A DNA stretch of 64,000 nt from NCBI GenBank assembly GCA_018398805.1, contig JAGFBZ010002542.1:186001-250000 (forward strand), in the 5' to 3' direction. This document shows positions 47,401 to 60,789 of this stretch, piece by piece. The notes beneath the pieces are model-generated. The model searched no databases. It was given only the letters and a program-made list of their open reading frames with translations, and was not told the origin of the DNA. Origin of the DNA: Hirundichthys speculiger (Eukaryota; Chordata; Actinopteri; Beloniformes; Exocoetidae). Made by a program: the position numbers and the translations under genes. Within the stretch, counting starts at the first letter, position 1; each line of letters starts with the position of its first letter.

Positions 47401-50400
47401 AACTCTGTTGAAACAAGCAGTTATGCAAGCAGTCTAAAAGGTTTTACGTGAATGGCAATGTGATGAAATTTAATCCATCTACATTAGTAGTGTTTGTCAA
47501 ACAACACAAAGAACACCTTATCTCACTGCAGACTGTAGTTTGAAAGGAACGATTGTCCATCAGGACATTTCTGTAAGAAAACCCAGACCATAATATCTTA
47601 AAGGCTTATTATATTACAGAAACATAAAGTCTAAATATTACAATATAATACAGAACATAGTCTAAATATTGACTCGTTTAACCAAAGAGAGCAAAAGACC
47701 TTCCATCCATTAGACATTAAATTTGCTCACAATAGCCAGCAAGGTGAATGAAAAGTCACTTAGCAGCTGTAGCTGTCTGAACAACAAACTGACGTCCTCC
47801 TTCAGGTGAGGTAGTATAAAGACCAATAGCAGTATGTAGCACATACAACGTTGAAACCCCTGTACACTCACTGAAAAGCAGCACGTGGCTCATTTACCTA
47901 AGTAAGGGTACATGAGGGTGGGCCAGTAGGTTTGCTACTGGAGCACCAGAGAGAGACCAAATAAAAGTCAGAAAACAGGATTGAACATTTTAGAACTGCC
48001 GGCTTTAGTTATGCTCAGTGTGCACAACATTTGACAGACTTATTTATATCCATCTTCACCTTTACTGAGCACTTTTCTATATTTTCTGACAAATGGATTC
48101 TCAGGCTTTTATGAATATGTTCATCTCATACAACAACATGAGTCAGGCTACAAAACTCTAACATGATGAATTCATTGAAGTTAGTAAGTTGGAATATCCG
48201 AGGAATAAACTCACAAGTAAAAAAAACTAAAATATTTGACCATATAAATAAATTACAAGCTGACATTTGTCTATTGCAAGAAACACATATTTCTAAATCA
48301 GATCATCAAACATTAAAAACTTTCCAATTCAGCCATGTTTTTATGGCTAATTTCAACTCAAGACAAAGAGGAGTAGCAATTTTAATCCACAAAAAAGTTT
48401 CTTTCACTCATAATGACACAATCACGGATCCTGAGGGACGATTTATAATTATTAAAATCACAGTAGGCAACAGTCCAGTAATAATAGCCAGCGTTTATGG
48501 GCTAAACAAAGATGATTCTGCTTTCTTTCATACATTCTTTACTGCTGTTTCCAATTTATCAAGCTCACCAATAATTATAGGTGGAGACTTTAATACAGTT
48601 TTTAACCCTGCGCTTGATAAATCTAATATAATGATCCCTTGCTACTTTACGGTTTGAGTAGCACGGTTTTAGCGGATTTTTTTCAGAAATATATTAGAAT
48701 AAAAAAATCAAGAAGTAATTGCTGAAATTCTGCGAAAATCCACCCCACAGCAGACGAGAGGCCACAGCTGCCAGCGAAACATCAAAAATCTGTGTATCAT
48801 TCGTTCTTTCAAATTTCAACTGTCAATCAAAAATTGAAAAAAGGAAAAAAGGGCATTTTATTTTGTTTTTCGTTTTTGGATCCAACACAAAAAACAAAAA
48901 AATGCCCGGTTTTTCGTATTTCAATTTTAGACTTGGATCAAAAATACGAAATGAAAAAACGGGCCACGGGACCGAATTTGTTTTTAATATTTAATTAGTC
49001 TGGTCAAAGTGACCTGGAAGTGGTTTTGGCGGGGTCTAGGCTGGGCTGGGGACTGGGGTGGCGGGTTTTCCCTGGGGGGGCGGGGGCGGTCGCTGCCTCC
49101 TGTGTGCTGCCTCCCCGCGGGCGGCGGCGGGCGGCGGTGGGGTGGCCCGTGCCTGGAGGTGGTGCGGGGGCGGTGGTGGGGAATCTCCCCTTGCCGTGGT
49201 GCATCCGGTCTGTGGTGGCTGGCGCGTCTCTCTGCCTCGGGGCTCCTCCTGGGGTCGCGGTGGGTGTCCGGTTCCCCAGCGGGGGCGTACTTGGGCCCCG
49301 GGTGGGTGTTGGGGGGCCTCAGTGGTGGTGGGCCCCTTGGGGGCAGCAGGGGTGCACCCCATTACGGGGCAGGGGCATATCTACTTACCAGAGTTGCCAG
49401 AGGTGATCTTAGTTTGGCTACTGCCACTGGGTTGAGATCCATCAGTCTGAAGCGCGTCAAAAACACGACACTTGTTATCGTATGTTGTGTGCGCAAATGT
49501 TTCTGCATGTTAGTCGTGTTCCCTCCCGACGCTGTTATCTCCACTTTGCAATGACTGCAAGTTGCCTTGTTGCCATCTTTCTTTGTGAAGTGAAGCCAAA
49601 CTTTGGAGCGTTTGAACCAGGTTGGCGCCATTGTTTTTTACAACTCCAGTGCGCGTGCTAAACCGACGTAACTTAATCACGTAAGTGCTTTCCGGAATTG
49701 ACTGTGCTTAACTTGCGTAAATTACGTGAGATTCGTGCTGGTTGGAATCGATAAGAGAATCGCTAGATAAACTGCTAAATGATTCCATGGAATTGAAACA
49801 CACAGAACTGGTTCTCTACGGGAATCAGTTCTTGATTCCCAACCCTAATCATGACGCTGGCCAGTGTCTGCCGCCACATTGACTCTCGTCTCCACCTCCT
49901 CGGTTCTTTGCTCTAATTTCTCCATTCTCTGGTTCAATTCTGCAACCAGTACTTCCAGTCTAGATAACAGCGCCTTAGTGTCTGCAAATTAGTCCTTGTT
50001 TTCTCTTCTCAATTGTCTTAACTCCCAGAGAATGTGCTCGACGTTCATTTCGCCCGCCAGAGAGACTTTCCACTTGCCTTGCTCAGGGGAGATGGCATCC
50101 CTTTTTTCCTTTCACCTCTTCTTGCTGTTTTTGCTGCTTCCCCGTGTTCCGTGTGTCTCTGACCGTGCTCATGCTAGCTCGTAGTGACTTGAGTTCACCC
50201 TCTTTAACTTAAAATCTCATATAATTTTACAAACAGTGAAACACTACTGATTTCCAGGTGAGCCCATACTCCATGCGTGTGTCTCAAAACATGGCGTCAC
50301 CAGAAGTCTAGAGTATACAGTATACAGTATATAATACAATATATGCTATTAGAACAATTTGTTTTGGTGATTTTATTATGTTTGGTGTATGGAGCACTGA

Positions 50401-53400
50401 TCCTGACACAGCTGCTGCTGCACCAATGACACTGCAAATTGTTCTGTTCTTGCCAAGATTTGAAATTATAGATCTGAATATGTGAGACTATCTGACTTGT
50501 TTTAAAAATAATTTACTTATCGAGTCCATGGTGCATCATGAATATGTATTTTATGTCTTAATTAACCAGGAGATCTGAAATTTTGTGATTTTTTTTTACT
50601 GTGAAAACAAGCATCAGTGCCCACAGTTCCAGCTTTTATCTTGCTCTTTCACTATAAAAATCTTGTTTCAAGGAACCAAATAAACATACTTTGTTAGCAT
50701 TAAGTAATATCCTGTTTGATTTCTGATTTTATTCTATTGTTACTGCACTCCAAAGAAACACTAGCTAAATTACAAGAAATTAACAAGAATTATCCTAGAA
50801 TTAAACCTAATTAAACCTATAATTATTAATTATTTGTTCAGTTTCAGTAGTTAATGAGCTGTAGCAAGTGTTTTAAAGTAATTTAGTCTAAAATTAATCT
50901 CTTTTCACTTATTTCAAACCTTTAATCACTTACCAGATCTAAACTGGAAGGGATTTCTGACATCCATCCATTATCCCTCCATTATCTATCATACATCCAT
51001 ACATAGCTTCTAATTAACTGGCTAAAAATCTTCTTTTTCATTCTGTGATATTTTCATATTGAATCTGTTTACCATTCTGTGTGGATGATTGTGAATTTGT
51101 ATTGATTTTATTTTGAGAAGTATGTTTTTGTTAATGTGTTTTCCAGTGTTCTAATTACTGGCGTTTATAATCAGGAGTTCCTTATGTTCCCTGTTTCGCA
51201 GCTCAGTGTCATGGCCGTCACCTCTGCCACATTGCTGAAGTTATGAAATCATTTGGTGAAGTCTGTGTTCAGCCGAGGAGCTACCTGGTTGTGGACTACC
51301 ACTGTAAAAATGGTAGGTTATGAGAAAAATAAATAAATCTAGTTTAGGGCATTTGAGTCTGATTTTGTTTTGTTTTTATTTGTTTTTTCATCTTTGAAGC
51401 ATTTTCTTGGTTTGACATGGAAAAGAAGTTGGAATTATATAAAGAAAAAATATATTTATTTAATAATTATATTTGAGAAGTAAGGTTTTGGTAGTTGTAT
51501 ATTCAATGAGTGTATTTAGTCATAAGTCAATAATTAATGTGGTGAAACCAAATGCACTGAAAAACGTGTATTCACTAGGGCTGGGCACGTTAACGCGTTA
51601 TTATTGCATTAACTCATTAATTTATTAACGCCAACATTTATTTTATCGCGCGTTAACGCATGTTGCTCACATGCTTTTGTTTTCAAAAGTCTGTTACTGG
51701 ATGCTGTGGAAGAGGATTGGCAGGTAAACATGCGGAGAATCTAAAACAGACATGGAGAGCGGTAAAAATCTGTGTACTTTACAGTTCGGGAAGCAACTCA
51801 GGTAGCAATATTAACAATTATGTCTGAAAAAAAATTCTGGACTGCAACAAAACTTTCAAATCCCTTTGTTCAATACGATTGCGTAATTCCTCCATTTTAC
51901 ATCAGATCCTGCTCCATGCTTTACTGTCGTGCTATTCTCTAGCTGGTTACTTCAGTGCGGCTCCATCTAGTGGCACAGATGTGTAATGACAACAGAAAGT
52001 CTAGTCCTCGATTATAAAACGACCCCTATTTTATGACTTCTAGATTAAAATATTGTCCTTTATTCGGGCCAATACGGTAGTTTGATCAAGGACTTATTCA
52101 ACAGCGGTTTGACACGCTGAAATGTCCTGCATGTTGCAGCAGATGGGTGTCCTGTAATGCTTGGAAATGAGCGTCAGAAGATTCTGTCCTTGTCATGATC
52201 TGAGGAAAAAAGACTTATGTCAGACCCAGAGTTGGAGATCTATATATGAGCTGAGTTTTCATTTAGATTTCCACAATATTGCAAATATTATAGTGTGTGC
52301 TTCTAGCGTCGTCATGCCACCTAAACTGCTGTGCATAAAGCCATTTCTGGGTCAAGTAAACCGGACAATTAAATATTAAAAGCAAATTCAGTCCCGTGAT
52401 CCGTTTTTTCATTTAGTATTTTTGAGGCTTTTTTTTTTTTTCGTTTTCTATTTTGTGTTATATTAAAAAATGAAAAACAAAATAAAACATCACTTTTAAA
52501 TTTTTTTACATTTTTGATTTACAATTGAAAATTGAAAGAACTAATGATACACGGATTGATAAAGTTACTGAACCTCAACATGGACATTGTCATTTTAAAG
52601 TTCTCTTTAAAGATGACATATTTGAAAGAAATTATTTTTGATTATGATTATTTGTAATCACTGAACAAGTTGAACTCCCCGTTAAAAGTTTCTGCTGTTA
52701 CCTCAGAACTTTAATGTTATAATTGTGGCTCAGGACTTTGTTAGTAGACTTTTTTTTATTTTTCATAAAAAACAGGATGACATTAATGCCCTGGCAGTGG
52801 CAAAAAGCTTTATTTTATTTTACATTTTTTAAGATGAGATTTACACTAAATATGTGTTACTGACAAGTGCTGATGTTGAAAGTATTTGAACAACAAATGT
52901 TATGGCACTTTAGTTCATATGGAAGGAGAACATTTAAATAAAAGTGTACTTTACACAACTTTTGAATTCATTATTTGATTTTGCGTATACAATGCGATTA
53001 ATCGTGATTAATCAGGGAAATCATGCGATTAATCACAATTAAAAATTCTAATTGTTGCACAGCCCTAGTATTCACATATATATGTTTTATTTTTGGCTCT
53101 CTGCTGTAATTGTTTTTACTTTTGTGGGAGATCAGTTATTTAACAGCATTTTTGGTCATTCTGCTCCACCATCAGGGCTCGTTCTGTCAGTTACAGCTGT
53201 GGCGGCTGTTTCTGATGACGTCACCATCACAGTGAAGCGGCTAATATCTTTGCCCCAAAAAAACCTTGAATGCAAGCTAAATAGTGGAGATGGTCATATT
53301 TTTCATCTGCCTGGTTCACAGTGGTGAGTACTGATGCTAATGGACCTGCTTGTATGCATGACTCATTATGTGAGTTTGATGTAAAACTTAAAAATTAAAA

Positions 53401-56400
53401 TCAGAACAGATTTTCCAGACAAAAGTTTACTCCTCATGTGTGGGTGAGAAACTTCAATATTGAACTCCATCTTCTCCAGTTCACTAAACTTTATCCACCC
53501 ACCTAATGTCCTCAGTCTTCTGTTCTGTTGCCATTCAGCTGCCTGTACACCCACTTCCGCGGTAACCAATTTCCCCAATACCAGAGGCTCACCACACATT
53601 TAATTCAATTCACTTCAATTCAACTTTATTTGTGTAGCGTATATTGCAATACAAATTGTGTCTAGGTGTTTTTCAGAGACCCAGAGCATGACCATTGAGC
53701 AAATATTATCAACTGTAATTATTCTAATATTATTAAATCTGAATTAAAGAAACAATGGCAAGTGAAAAACTCCCCAAGCAGAATAAAAACCTTTAAGCCA
53801 AACAGTGGCAAGAAAAAACTCCCCTTTATTTGGTAACCTTGAACAAGGGTTCATAAGGGGGAGGACCTTCCTGTTGAAGGCCATCTAGGTAAAGGAAGAA
53901 AAAAGGAGGAAGATAGGACAGAGAGGATAAAGGGCAGAGAGAGGAGAGGCACATATATCTGACTATATTATGTAGGACAAAATGTAGGGAAGAGTGAGGT
54001 AATTTTTCTTTAATTTAGGATGTTTCCTAAGAAGGGAAACGATCAGAATGTTTGCCGGACTAAAGACCGTGAAAAATGTGATCGTTTTAAAAAAAAGTGG
54101 TCAAGTGTCTCATTTTACCTCAGCTACGGGCTAAACTGAGACATAGCCCAGATTTCAAGGGGGTAAAGCGACCCTGCTTGGGCTAAAATGATCCACTTAC
54201 TTTTTTTCCACCACTCTGGAGGTGACAAACAAACACATTTACAGCAAAGTATCATTCGAAAAATGTTTTATTCACCATTCAAATTAAAGAAAAGAACCAC
54301 TTCCACAGTAGGGGAAACTCAGATTATGACCCCCGTCACTCCATAGCAAGTCCTGGGGATTGGCTCCGATTTTTAGCCCTTCTTTTGCACTTCCTCATCA
54401 GTCTCTTTCATCTCTTTTCAAAAGCTCTGGATCAGCTCACCTTTTTCTCCCCTCTTTTGCATTCTCTCTGCAGTCTCCTCCATCTTTCTTCAAAAGCCCT
54501 TTCGAGTGCCTCCTTCTCAGGAGTGTCGATGAGGATAGCAGTCTTCATGCGCATCCGTCTGGTTTGTTTTCTGGGGGTGATCTTTGGAAGTGCGATGATT
54601 TCCTGTGGAGGGACATATCCATGTCGGCTAGTTATTTGTCCCACATCCGTGTCAGCTGGCGCGGGAGCGGGCAAATTCATACAGGAGGCTGAGTTATCTG
54701 CAGTGGGAGGTTCATCTTCAGGCGGATCATCTGCAGGGTGCAGGCCTTCCATACCTTCTGCCGGAGGTAGAGCATCCCTGGTGGCAGGCTGTGGATCAGG
54801 GTTTGGCCGGTCTGACGGAATGGATGGTGCAAACGCTTCATCGGGGAAAATGTCACGATTGTATGGGAAAATCCCAGTGGACCTAAACCCAGAAGTCACG
54901 TTTTGTGGTGTCACGGTTGTCATGAAGGCTTGACTCACAAGTCCTGCAACCTGGTAGATGGTGACTGTTTTGCCAGGATTCGATCACATCCACCCATCAA
55001 GAGCTCGGCTGTATTGGGCTTTGAATGGACCGTACACGGCCAGATCCAGAGGCTGCATGCGATGGGATGTGTGAGGTGGGAGAGTGAGCATTACAATACC
55101 ATTGCTCCTGGCGAGTTCTTCTGCCCTGAGTGATATGTGAGCTTTAAGATTGTCCATGATGAGAAGCATGGGGTGGTCAGGTGAACAGTAAGTGTGGTTT
55201 ATCAGGTGGCCGAGGAACTCGGCCCAGCTATCTTCATTCATCCATCCTGTTCTGGTGGATGTACCTTTTGCTCCTGGAGGTGCATTGATCATGAAGCAGT
55301 CTTTAAACTTTACTCTGGGAAAGACAAACATTGGAGGTGCAGCGTCCCCAGCAGCATTCACAGCACAGACCAGAGTTACCAGCTCCCCTCTCTCAGCTGA
55401 TGTGATGGAACCAACTTGCCTTTTCCCTCTCTGTGTCACCACCTGAAACAAACAGAAAGTTCAGAATTAATGGCATGTTTGATCTGTAGGTTACACACAG
55501 AGCTCCAGGATGGGTTAGGGTTAGGGTTAGGGTTATATCCCACACTGGATTAGATATTAACATCTCTCGATAAACAGGCCATGGTGACCTGACCCAATAT
55601 TTAATACAACAATGGATAAATACAATTGTGTGTCATCAGTATAGCAATAAAAATTTAAGGCATGGCTCTGGACTATATTTCCCAAGGATAGCATCCCTTA
55701 CCAAAAAGTAGTATACTTATAGTATACTTATAGTATACTTGAGTATACTACATTTTGGTAAGGGATGTAAAGAGTGAAGAGGATTGGCCCTAGCACTGAA
55801 CCCTGATCAAGATCAAGATCAAGAAGAACTTTATTGTCCCCAGGGGGCAATTAACAGTGCAATAGCAGCAAAACAGCGACAACAACAATAATCACAACAA
55901 TAACATGCACGACACTGACAAGAACAAGACAATTAAAAAGCAATAAAATAATAAAAACAGAGATAAAATTAAGTTAGTTGACCACAGTGCAGTGCGTCTT
56001 AAAAAGGGGAACACCATAATAGACCCTTGTCTGTGCAGAAGAAACCTAATTAACATGAACAAACTGGAATCTCTCAGATAAATATGATTTAAACCATCTT
56101 AGTGCCATACCTTTAATCCCTATAACGTGCTCTAATTTCTGCAACAAGAGGTGGTGATCAATGGCATCAGAAGCAGCACTGACGTCCAACGGAACTGGTA
56201 TGGACACTAATCGATTGTCTGAGGCCATGAGGAGGTTGTTGACGACTCTAACCAGCGCTCTTTCTGTGCTATGACGAATTCTGAACCCTGACTGAAAAAC
56301 TTCAAATATATCATTTCTGTGCAGGTGGTCATCTAACTGGCTTGCAGCTACTTTTTCCAGAATTTTAGATACAAATAGGAGGTTGGATATTGGTCTATTT

Positions 56401-59400
56401 TATAGTGAAACATCTTCTGATGCATCGCTGGGGGACATCATCAGTGATGGACCTGAGGTCATTGGGTGTTTGGGCCTTTCGAACATCAGACACCCTCTCT
56501 CAGACGGCCCAGCTGAGGTTCATGACGCCTCAGCTTGTTCCCCAGTAGCATTCAACCACGGATCTGCGCTCTTTATCCAGAGCCACCTAGAGGCTTTCTC
56601 TGCTGCTTCTGTGCTGTTACGGATGGCTCTTCTCTTTTGCTCTCCTGTGATGCCCAGTGCAGTGTAAGTTCTGGACAGAGACTGTCCGGCAAAGCCTCTG
56701 CACCCTACCTCCACAGGCAAGCACCTGGCCTTCCAGCCTTGTCTGTGGCAGTCGCTGACTAGGCTGTCATACCTCTCCCTCTTCTGCTCAAAGGCCTCCT
56801 CCATTCGCTCCTCTCATGGCACTATGAGCTCTAGCATGACAACGTTCTTTGTTGCCTCCGACAATAAAACGATGTAAGGTCTGAGAGGGGTCTCAGCAAC
56901 ATGTTGGGGGAACTTAAGTTGGCTTCCCAAGTCCACTGACAGTTGCCAGTCCTGTGCAGTGTTGAGAAGCCCTGATGTTGTTCTCAGTGTTGTACTTGGC
57001 TTCTCCCCGGCTCTGAAGTTGATGGCTTTCTTCGTGGGTTTTGACCTTCGACAGCTGACAATGCCAATACTCTCTCTCCGTGCTCCGCAATGGTCCTAAG
57101 CACCTGATCATGGCGTCGTTGGTATCAGCCCATCACTAGTTTCAGTGATGTCTTTAAGCCTTTAGCTAATATTCATACTATTATTCATGTCTTCTTCTTT
57201 ACCTCAGTGAGGATTCTGTAATGTGCCTTTGGAGTAATCTTGCCTGAGTGTCCACTTCTAGAGTAGCCACAGTAATAAAGTCTATATTCATCTGTTGACA
57301 GTGCAAAAAAAAAAAAAAAAAAAAAAAAACACAGAAATTTGTGGATATTCAAAAATTAAATAAAGTTGACAAGAAAAATCATAAAATAGCTAATATCTAT
57401 TTTATAACTAGCTCAAACAAATATATTTCAAAGTAAGTGTTTATGTTTTTAAAATAAGATAAGAAATGCAGAATTTATTTTGTATCTTATGTACTATCCC
57501 ACCTTTTTCTGATTTGGAGTTTTACCTTGAATAATTATTCATTTTTATCTTTTTCAGTCGTAGTTACTTGAAGCAGACTTCTCACTGCTCGTTACTCTGC
57601 ATACATTTCTGCTTAATAATATATTTTCCCGTGCTGCGTTCATCAAAATAATTTTAATTATATTTCATGCACATGATTGATGACTGAATAAATTTCAGTT
57701 TTAGACTGGTCATTTTGTTGGAGCTGGTTAAAAAAAATAATTTGTAAACACTTAGATGATTATGGACGTGTCAGCAAGACCACAGTAAATGTTGAAGAAA
57801 CTGAAATTTCACAGAAAATTCCTAGTATCATTTAGGGGGAAATCAACTTATATGACTTACCGTCCATTTTAACCATATTGAGTGAAGTCAGCTATGTCTT
57901 ATCTGTACTGACGTACTGACTGATAATTGTATGGCACATGTATCTAAATTGCTGCTTTTCCTCTCAGAAGCCAGAGGTCCAGGTGGCAGTCACCTTGTTT
58001 TTGTTTATATATGTGAATTTTCTCAGGTTGGAGAGCAGTGTCGTGCACAGATACACTAGTGCAGGCACATTTGACGTGGCCGCTGAATGCACAAACATCG
58101 AAATGCACTTTAAAGCCCAGAAAATAATTACCCTTCAGGAGCCTGTTACAGAGATTGGTGTCATCAGGTGCCATACTGGGGAAAAGTCATTTTGTGAAAG
58201 CAACTGCAGAACCCTTATTGGAGGAGCATTTCAAATTCAAATGGAAGTAAAAGCAGGTTAGTACCAAGATGAACAAAACATTAAATATTTCATCTCACCT
58301 AGTTTGAAATTGCAGCTTGAAAGCATCAGGTCCTGATGTTTATCTTTTATTCTCTTTTGTCCAAATGTATGCATTGAATATTTTGCTCAACTTCAGGTTC
58401 AAACGTGGCCTACAGAATCCAAAGTGGAACAAAATTGTTGGCTTGTTTATCTGTGGTTGACGGAGCTGTGCCCCAGAATATCACAGTGACGCCAGAAATA
58501 GTGAAGCAACTCGGGGCTGGCTGCCACCACCTGACTCTTTATGCATCTAACAGGGTCACTTATTCTGAAGTGTCAGCAGACCTGCAGGTAAATCAGTGAT
58601 GCAGCAAGACATGCAGGTATCACCCTGCATTAAAACTCATAAAGTGATGCATAGCTGTTTGGTGTTGAGAAGGTATTATTGTGATTGTCATTTGAATAAG
58701 GAGCTGATGAGTTAGTTTTTTTTTTTTATCTTAGAAAGTGAATGAAATCATTATTGTAAAGAAGGAAAATGAAATATAATATAATTAACAAATTAATAAT
58801 ATAACAAATTATTCTTACTTTTTTCTCACAGATTTTCATGATTATATTAAGATTAAAATAAGATGAAACAGTATTGAAATATCATCATGTGGAAGTTCTC
58901 AATGTTGATGTCTCACATTTTAACCAAACTGTCATTGATCTAAATGTAATATTGTGGGATGACCGATAGAAAGTCAGTAATTAAGCTGTCATCTTAAAAG
59001 TCAATTAGTGTGGGCCGCCTGGTGGCGCAGTGGTTAGGGCAGGTTAGAGTCCTTATGCAGCTGGTCGGGGGCTCTACTCCTGGCCCGGATGACCCTTTGC
59101 CGTGTGTCTTCTCCGTTTTCTCTGCCCTGTTTCCTGTCTCTCCTTCACTGTCAAATAAAGGCCACTAGTGCCAAAAAAAAAAAGTCAGTTAGTGCATTTG
59201 CACTGAATCCATTGTATACTTGGTCCTGCACCAACAACCAAACTTTTGAGCAGAAATCTATGTTGAATTAACAGTTTGTGATGCAAATTCTCAGTTGAGG
59301 GAAAACGCCACGTATCCAAATCTGGTGAGCTATCAATATTCCTACAAAGAGGCTTTACAGTTACAAATAAACTCTAGGCTTTAATGTTGTGTAATTATGG

Positions 59401-60758
59401 GAACCTTCAAGACAGAACAGGACACATTGTTATACTTCGTCCAGATATAGTAATAAGTCTGCTCTCTGTAAAATACATCTGCTAGTTTTACACAGAACAG
59501 ACTTGTTTCTTCCTCCATTTTAAATATTGCAGTAGCATTGTTATTATTTTCATTATTTGTCATTTTCACATTCTTCACATTTTTCCATTCATACAACCTG
59601 CTCTTCTTGAATTTTGTATGAAGTGTCAAAAGACCTGTACCCTGGTCACTGCCCCTTTTCTGTGTTATCACGCACTATACCTGAATCAGAAAGCCAATCC
59701 AGTTAATAATCACTGTCATAATGCCACTTTCCTGATCCAAGCTTTTTTTTTTTTTTTTTAGCTTCTATAGCCTGCATTCTCAAAACAAACCGGCTTTAAG
59801 GAACTCCATTTGTGATTTACCCCCCAGAGTCACTGTGTTTCTCAAATAACATAGTGTGTGACCTGTCATTGTCATCGCTGACCACAACATCAAAACAGCA
59901 GATTATAAGACAGCCTGTTGTGTAGTTTGAACAGCATAGCAATCATGAAAGCTGTTTAGTCTGAAGGCGTCTTTATACTTTTCCAACCAATTTGACCTGG
60001 TTTGAACTTCTGCCTATGATCTGAAATTATGGATGCCTTGGTAACTATAAGCCTTTTCAAACTGATGTAAACACAGACACTCACCCACTATTGTCTCCAT
60101 GGCAGTTATTATAGTGGCCTTGTTATCATCTGAGAGTATCTAAGATCTTGTAGCCCAACAATTATTTGTACACAATGAAGACAATGTTCTTTTTTATTTT
60201 GTCTCATAAAGTCCTCCATGCAAGTTTAAAGGAGCAATAAGTGGAAATCCATTATTTAAGACTGAAGGAATTAAAAAATCGCTACATGGAGAACGAGAGG
60301 TGTAATTTCATCTGGAGTATAGGATGACGTCACACACCCGCTCTCTGTGTTGATCTCCAGCCTCAAGTTTACAAGCCGGTCCGGCCGCGCGTTCATGTGC
60401 GTTCATGTGAAACTTCGCCTCCTCCCTCCTCCCCCCTCCCTCTATAAAAACGCGACAGCCAGTGAGTAGTGACGGCGGCAGCATTTTAGAACTCAAATGG
60501 TAGACAGCGGAACAAAACAGGAAAGCTATTCACTGCCGTCATATTGTTACTAACGTTGAACTGTCTGCTAACGCAATTAGCGGCGAATACGTTTGATGCT
60601 AATGGTGACTCACTAAATTAGTGACATAAAGATTAATTTACGGACAAACCAGTATAAACATTATAATGTTATAAATGACTTACTTTGTTACTCGCCATGG
60701 TGATGTTTTGCTCGGTGTAGGTAGATCTTCGAAGCGAGCGGGGGTGTAGTGGGGGAGT

Positions 60759-60789
<31 letters not shown>

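Larger units (their letters stand above)
54000..55575 (-). mobile_element. pogo/Tigger-type DNA transposon, partial
   Basis: Contains the transposase frame described below, followed (54000-54360) by a non-coding end with GTGTCTCATTTTACCTCAGC and GGGCTAAAATGATCC motifs, as in fish pogo-like elements. The 5' half of the transposase is not seen in the window. Terminal repeats were not defined. Confidence 0.7.

Noticed and set aside
49004..49554. Several long overlapping frames on both strands
   Set aside because: GC-rich low-complexity sequence lacks stop codons by composition; frames on both strands are equally long and repetitive.
54360..55446. Long plus-strand frames opposite the pogo transposase
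   Set aside because: They are shadows; the minus-strand frame has clear DDE_1 motifs.
55514..55534. Possible chromosome end
   Set aside because: Only about three TTAGGG units with ordinary sequence on both sides.
57968..58026. Alternative 5' extension of pkd1l2 exon 6 using the acceptor at 57967
   Set aside because: Joining it to exon 5 gives TGA at the junction; the acceptor at 58026 restores TGG and the frame.
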